A DNA stretch of 14,639 nucleotides from the NCBI GenBank assembly GCA_030528965.1, contig JAUMXS010000010.1, positions 1-14,639 on the forward strand. The letters run 5' to 3'. This stretch comes from Eubacteriales bacterium (lineage in GTDB: Bacteria; Bacillota; Clostridia; Oscillospirales; Oscillospiraceae). The first letter of the stretch is position 1. The number at the start of each line of letters is the position of its first letter. Shown here piece by piece: positions 13,493 through 14,639 of the stretch. The translations under genes were made by a program, and so were the position numbers. Below the pieces are notes generated by a model. It worked only from the letters and a program-made list of their open reading frames with translations. It searched no databases and was not told the origin of the DNA.

Positions 13493-14572
13493 TCATTCCT
13501 CCCCTTTGCTCATTGCCAGGAGCTTTTCGCAGATTTCCTCGACGGTAGGCATCTTGCTGCCCGGATTGCCAAGGAACTCGACGGGCTTCGCGCCGTTTAC
13601 CGCGAGCTTCACGTCTTCCAGCATCTGTCCGGCATTCAGTTCCACGGTCAGAACAGCCTTGACTTCCGGCGCTTCGGCCGCTGCCTTCACGCAATCGACC
13701 GGGAAGGGCCAAAGCGTGATCGGACGGATTAGCTTTACCTTCAGGCCCTTGTCACGGAGTTCGTCAATGGCGGCCTTGCAGATACGGGCGACCGTACCGT
13801 AAGCACAGACCACCAGTTCGGCGTCCTCATCACCGTATACTTCATACCGAACCTCGTTCTTCTCGATTTCACGGTAACGGGCCTGCAGACGCGTATTCAG
13901 CTCATGCAGTTCGTCAACCTCAATGTAAAGGGAATTGATAACCGCACGTTCCTTCTTGTCGCCCGGCTTCCAGCCGGTGGCAGCCCAGGGTTTCTTCTCT
14001 GTATCGACCTTGTATTCATAGGGTTCCGGCAGTTCCACGGGCTCCATCATCTGACCGATGATTCCATCCGCCACGATCATGGCCGGGCAGCGGTACTGAT
14101 CCGCAGCGTCAAAAGCGACGCCCATGAGATCCACCACTTCCTGCACAGAGGCCGGAGCATAGACGATGCAGCGATAATCACCGTGTCCGCCGCCGCGGGT
14201 CGACTGGAAATAGTCGCCCTGACTCGCCTGAATACCACCCAGGCCGGGTCCGCCGCGCATGACATTGATGATCACACAGGGAAGCTCCGCACCGGCGATG
14301 TAGGAAATACCTTCCTGCTTCAGACTGACTCCGGGGCTGGAGGAACTGGTCATGACACGCACGCCGGTACCCGCCGCTCCGTAGACCATGTTAATGGCGG
14401 CAACTTCACTCTCCGCCTGCAGAAAACAACCGCCGATCTCCGGCATACGTGCCGCCATATATTCCGGCACTTCCGTCTGCGGCGTAATGGGATAACCGAA
14501 GAAAAACCGACAGCCCGCACGAATGGCAGCCTCGGCTATGGCTTCATTTCCCTTCATCAGTATCTTAGCCAT
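13493..14572 (-). CDS. vorB: 2-oxoacid:ferredoxin oxidoreductase, alpha subunit (VorB/KorA type)
   Basis: This 359-residue subunit holds the pyrimidine half of the TPP site and the transketolase-like C-terminal region. The N-terminal GYPITPQTEVPEYM (26-39), QAESEVAAINMVYGAAG (with E54 expected to contact the TPP ring) and TSSSSPG (75-81) are the classic alpha-subunit blocks. The length matches the short VorB/KorA form used by 3-methyl-2-oxobutanoate or 2-oxoglutarate ferredoxin oxidoreductases, and I cannot decide between these from sequence alone. The name vorB follows the usual annotation of this arrangement. GAGGAGGG sits 9 nt before ATG 14572. It is the second gene of the operon, after the ferredoxin-like subunit. 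Confidence 0.92.
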   Translation of the reverse strand: MAKILMKGNEAIAEAAIRAGCRFFFGYPITPQTEVPEYMAARMPEIGGCFLQAESEVAAINMVYGAAGTGVRVMTSSSSPGVSLKQEGISYIAGAELPCVIINVMRGGPGLGGIQASQGDYFQSTRGGGHGDYRCIVYAPASVQEVVDLMGVAFDAADQYRCPAMIVADGIIGQMMEPVELPEPYEYKVDTEKKPWAATGWKPGDKKERAVINSLYIEVDELHELNTRLQARYREIEKNEVRYEVYGDEDAELVVCAYGTVARICKAAIDELRDKGLKVKLIRPITLWPFPVDCVKAAAEAPEVKAVLTVELNAGQMLEDVKLAVNGAKPVEFLGNPGSKMPTVEEICEKLLAMSKGEE

Positions 14573-14587
14573 ATCATTCTTCCCTCC

Positions 14588-14639
14588 TCAATCCTTTTCT
14601 ATGTGGATAACCACATCCGGGCAGGCTCGCGCACAGGAA
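14588..14639 (-). CDS. 2-oxoacid:ferredoxin oxidoreductase, ferredoxin-like delta subunit (partial)
   Basis: The minus strand at the window edge reads SCARACPDVVIHIEKD and then stops at TGA. C-A-R-A-C-P is the end of a bacterial 2x[4Fe-4S] ferredoxin motif. This is the delta subunit that passes electrons out of the complex, normally ~70 residues; the remainder lies beyond the window. Its stop is 15 nt before the alpha gene's start, as expected for one operon. Confidence 0.85.
   Translation of the reverse strand, partial: SCARACPDVVIHIEKD

Noticed and set aside
12698..13732. Open frame of 344 codons antisense to the oxidoreductase beta and alpha genes
   Set aside because: It overlaps two clear genes with strong motifs on the other strand and shows no domain.
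1..14639. CRISPR arrays, tRNA genes, rRNA genes or an insertion sequence with terminal inverted repeats
   Set aside because: No regularly spaced repeats, tRNA cloverleaf motifs, rRNA blocks or transposase were found by eye on either strand.

Overview
The window looks like chromosomal DNA of a gut-type Firmicute in the class Clostridia, most likely Oscillospirales. The grounds are: the short-tailed SLH repeats of the large surface protein, a class A RNase P RNA, strong AGGAGG-type ribosome binding sites, a TPP-riboswitch-controlled ThiT, and an anaerobic 2-oxoacid:ferredoxin oxidoreductase operon. Species is not claimed.

Layout. (1) 1-900: the right end of an integrated element, with the last 63 codons of a large serine recombinase and a hairpin, followed by the 3' part of an XRE-type regulator whose helix-turn-helix half is missing. 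(2) 900-3224, minus: an ABC exporter half-transporter with a GNAT acetyltransferase fused in frame to its C-terminus. (3) 3558-6366, plus: a PHP-domain phosphoesterase broken by two one-base frameshifts, a DUF5412-type small membrane-anchored protein, an alpha/beta hydrolase and a DUF6198/YczE-type membrane protein. (4) 6468-8262, plus: an autoregulated PadR repressor and a DUF2812 membrane protein, driven by a consensus promoter whose spacer is itself a palindromic operator. (5) 8311-8670, minus: the complete RNase P RNA gene rnpB. (6) 8889-11135, plus: a secreted LamG-like / metallophosphoesterase / 3xSLH surface protein. (7) 11202-11406: a second, nearly identical copy of only the 5' part and promoter of rnpB. 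(8) 11398-12153, plus: a promoter, a TPP riboswitch and thiT. (9) 12208-14639, minus: the gamma, beta, alpha and (partial) ferredoxin subunits of a VOR/KOR-type 2-oxoacid:ferredoxin oxidoreductase.

The most unusual structure is the pair of ~205-bp direct repeats (98-99% identical, three differences) on either side of the surface-protein gene. Left repeat: the 5' end of the intact rnpB plus its promoter and an orphan outward -35 box. Right repeat: the same rnpB 5' fragment joined to a hairpin on one side and, on the other, to a TTGACA that is the -35 of the thiT promoter. The simplest reading is that rnpB and thiT were once divergent neighbours sharing one intergenic region, and that a surface-protein cassette of about 2.5 kb entered with duplication of ~205 bp. 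That left rnpB and the thiT promoter intact and stranded a truncated rnpB copy whose -10 box has already lost a base.

Functionally, thiT imports thiamine under TPP control and converges on a TPP-dependent oxidoreductase operon. PadR probably represses itself and the DUF2812 gene. The ABC-GNAT fusion may couple export with acetylation, but this is inference.
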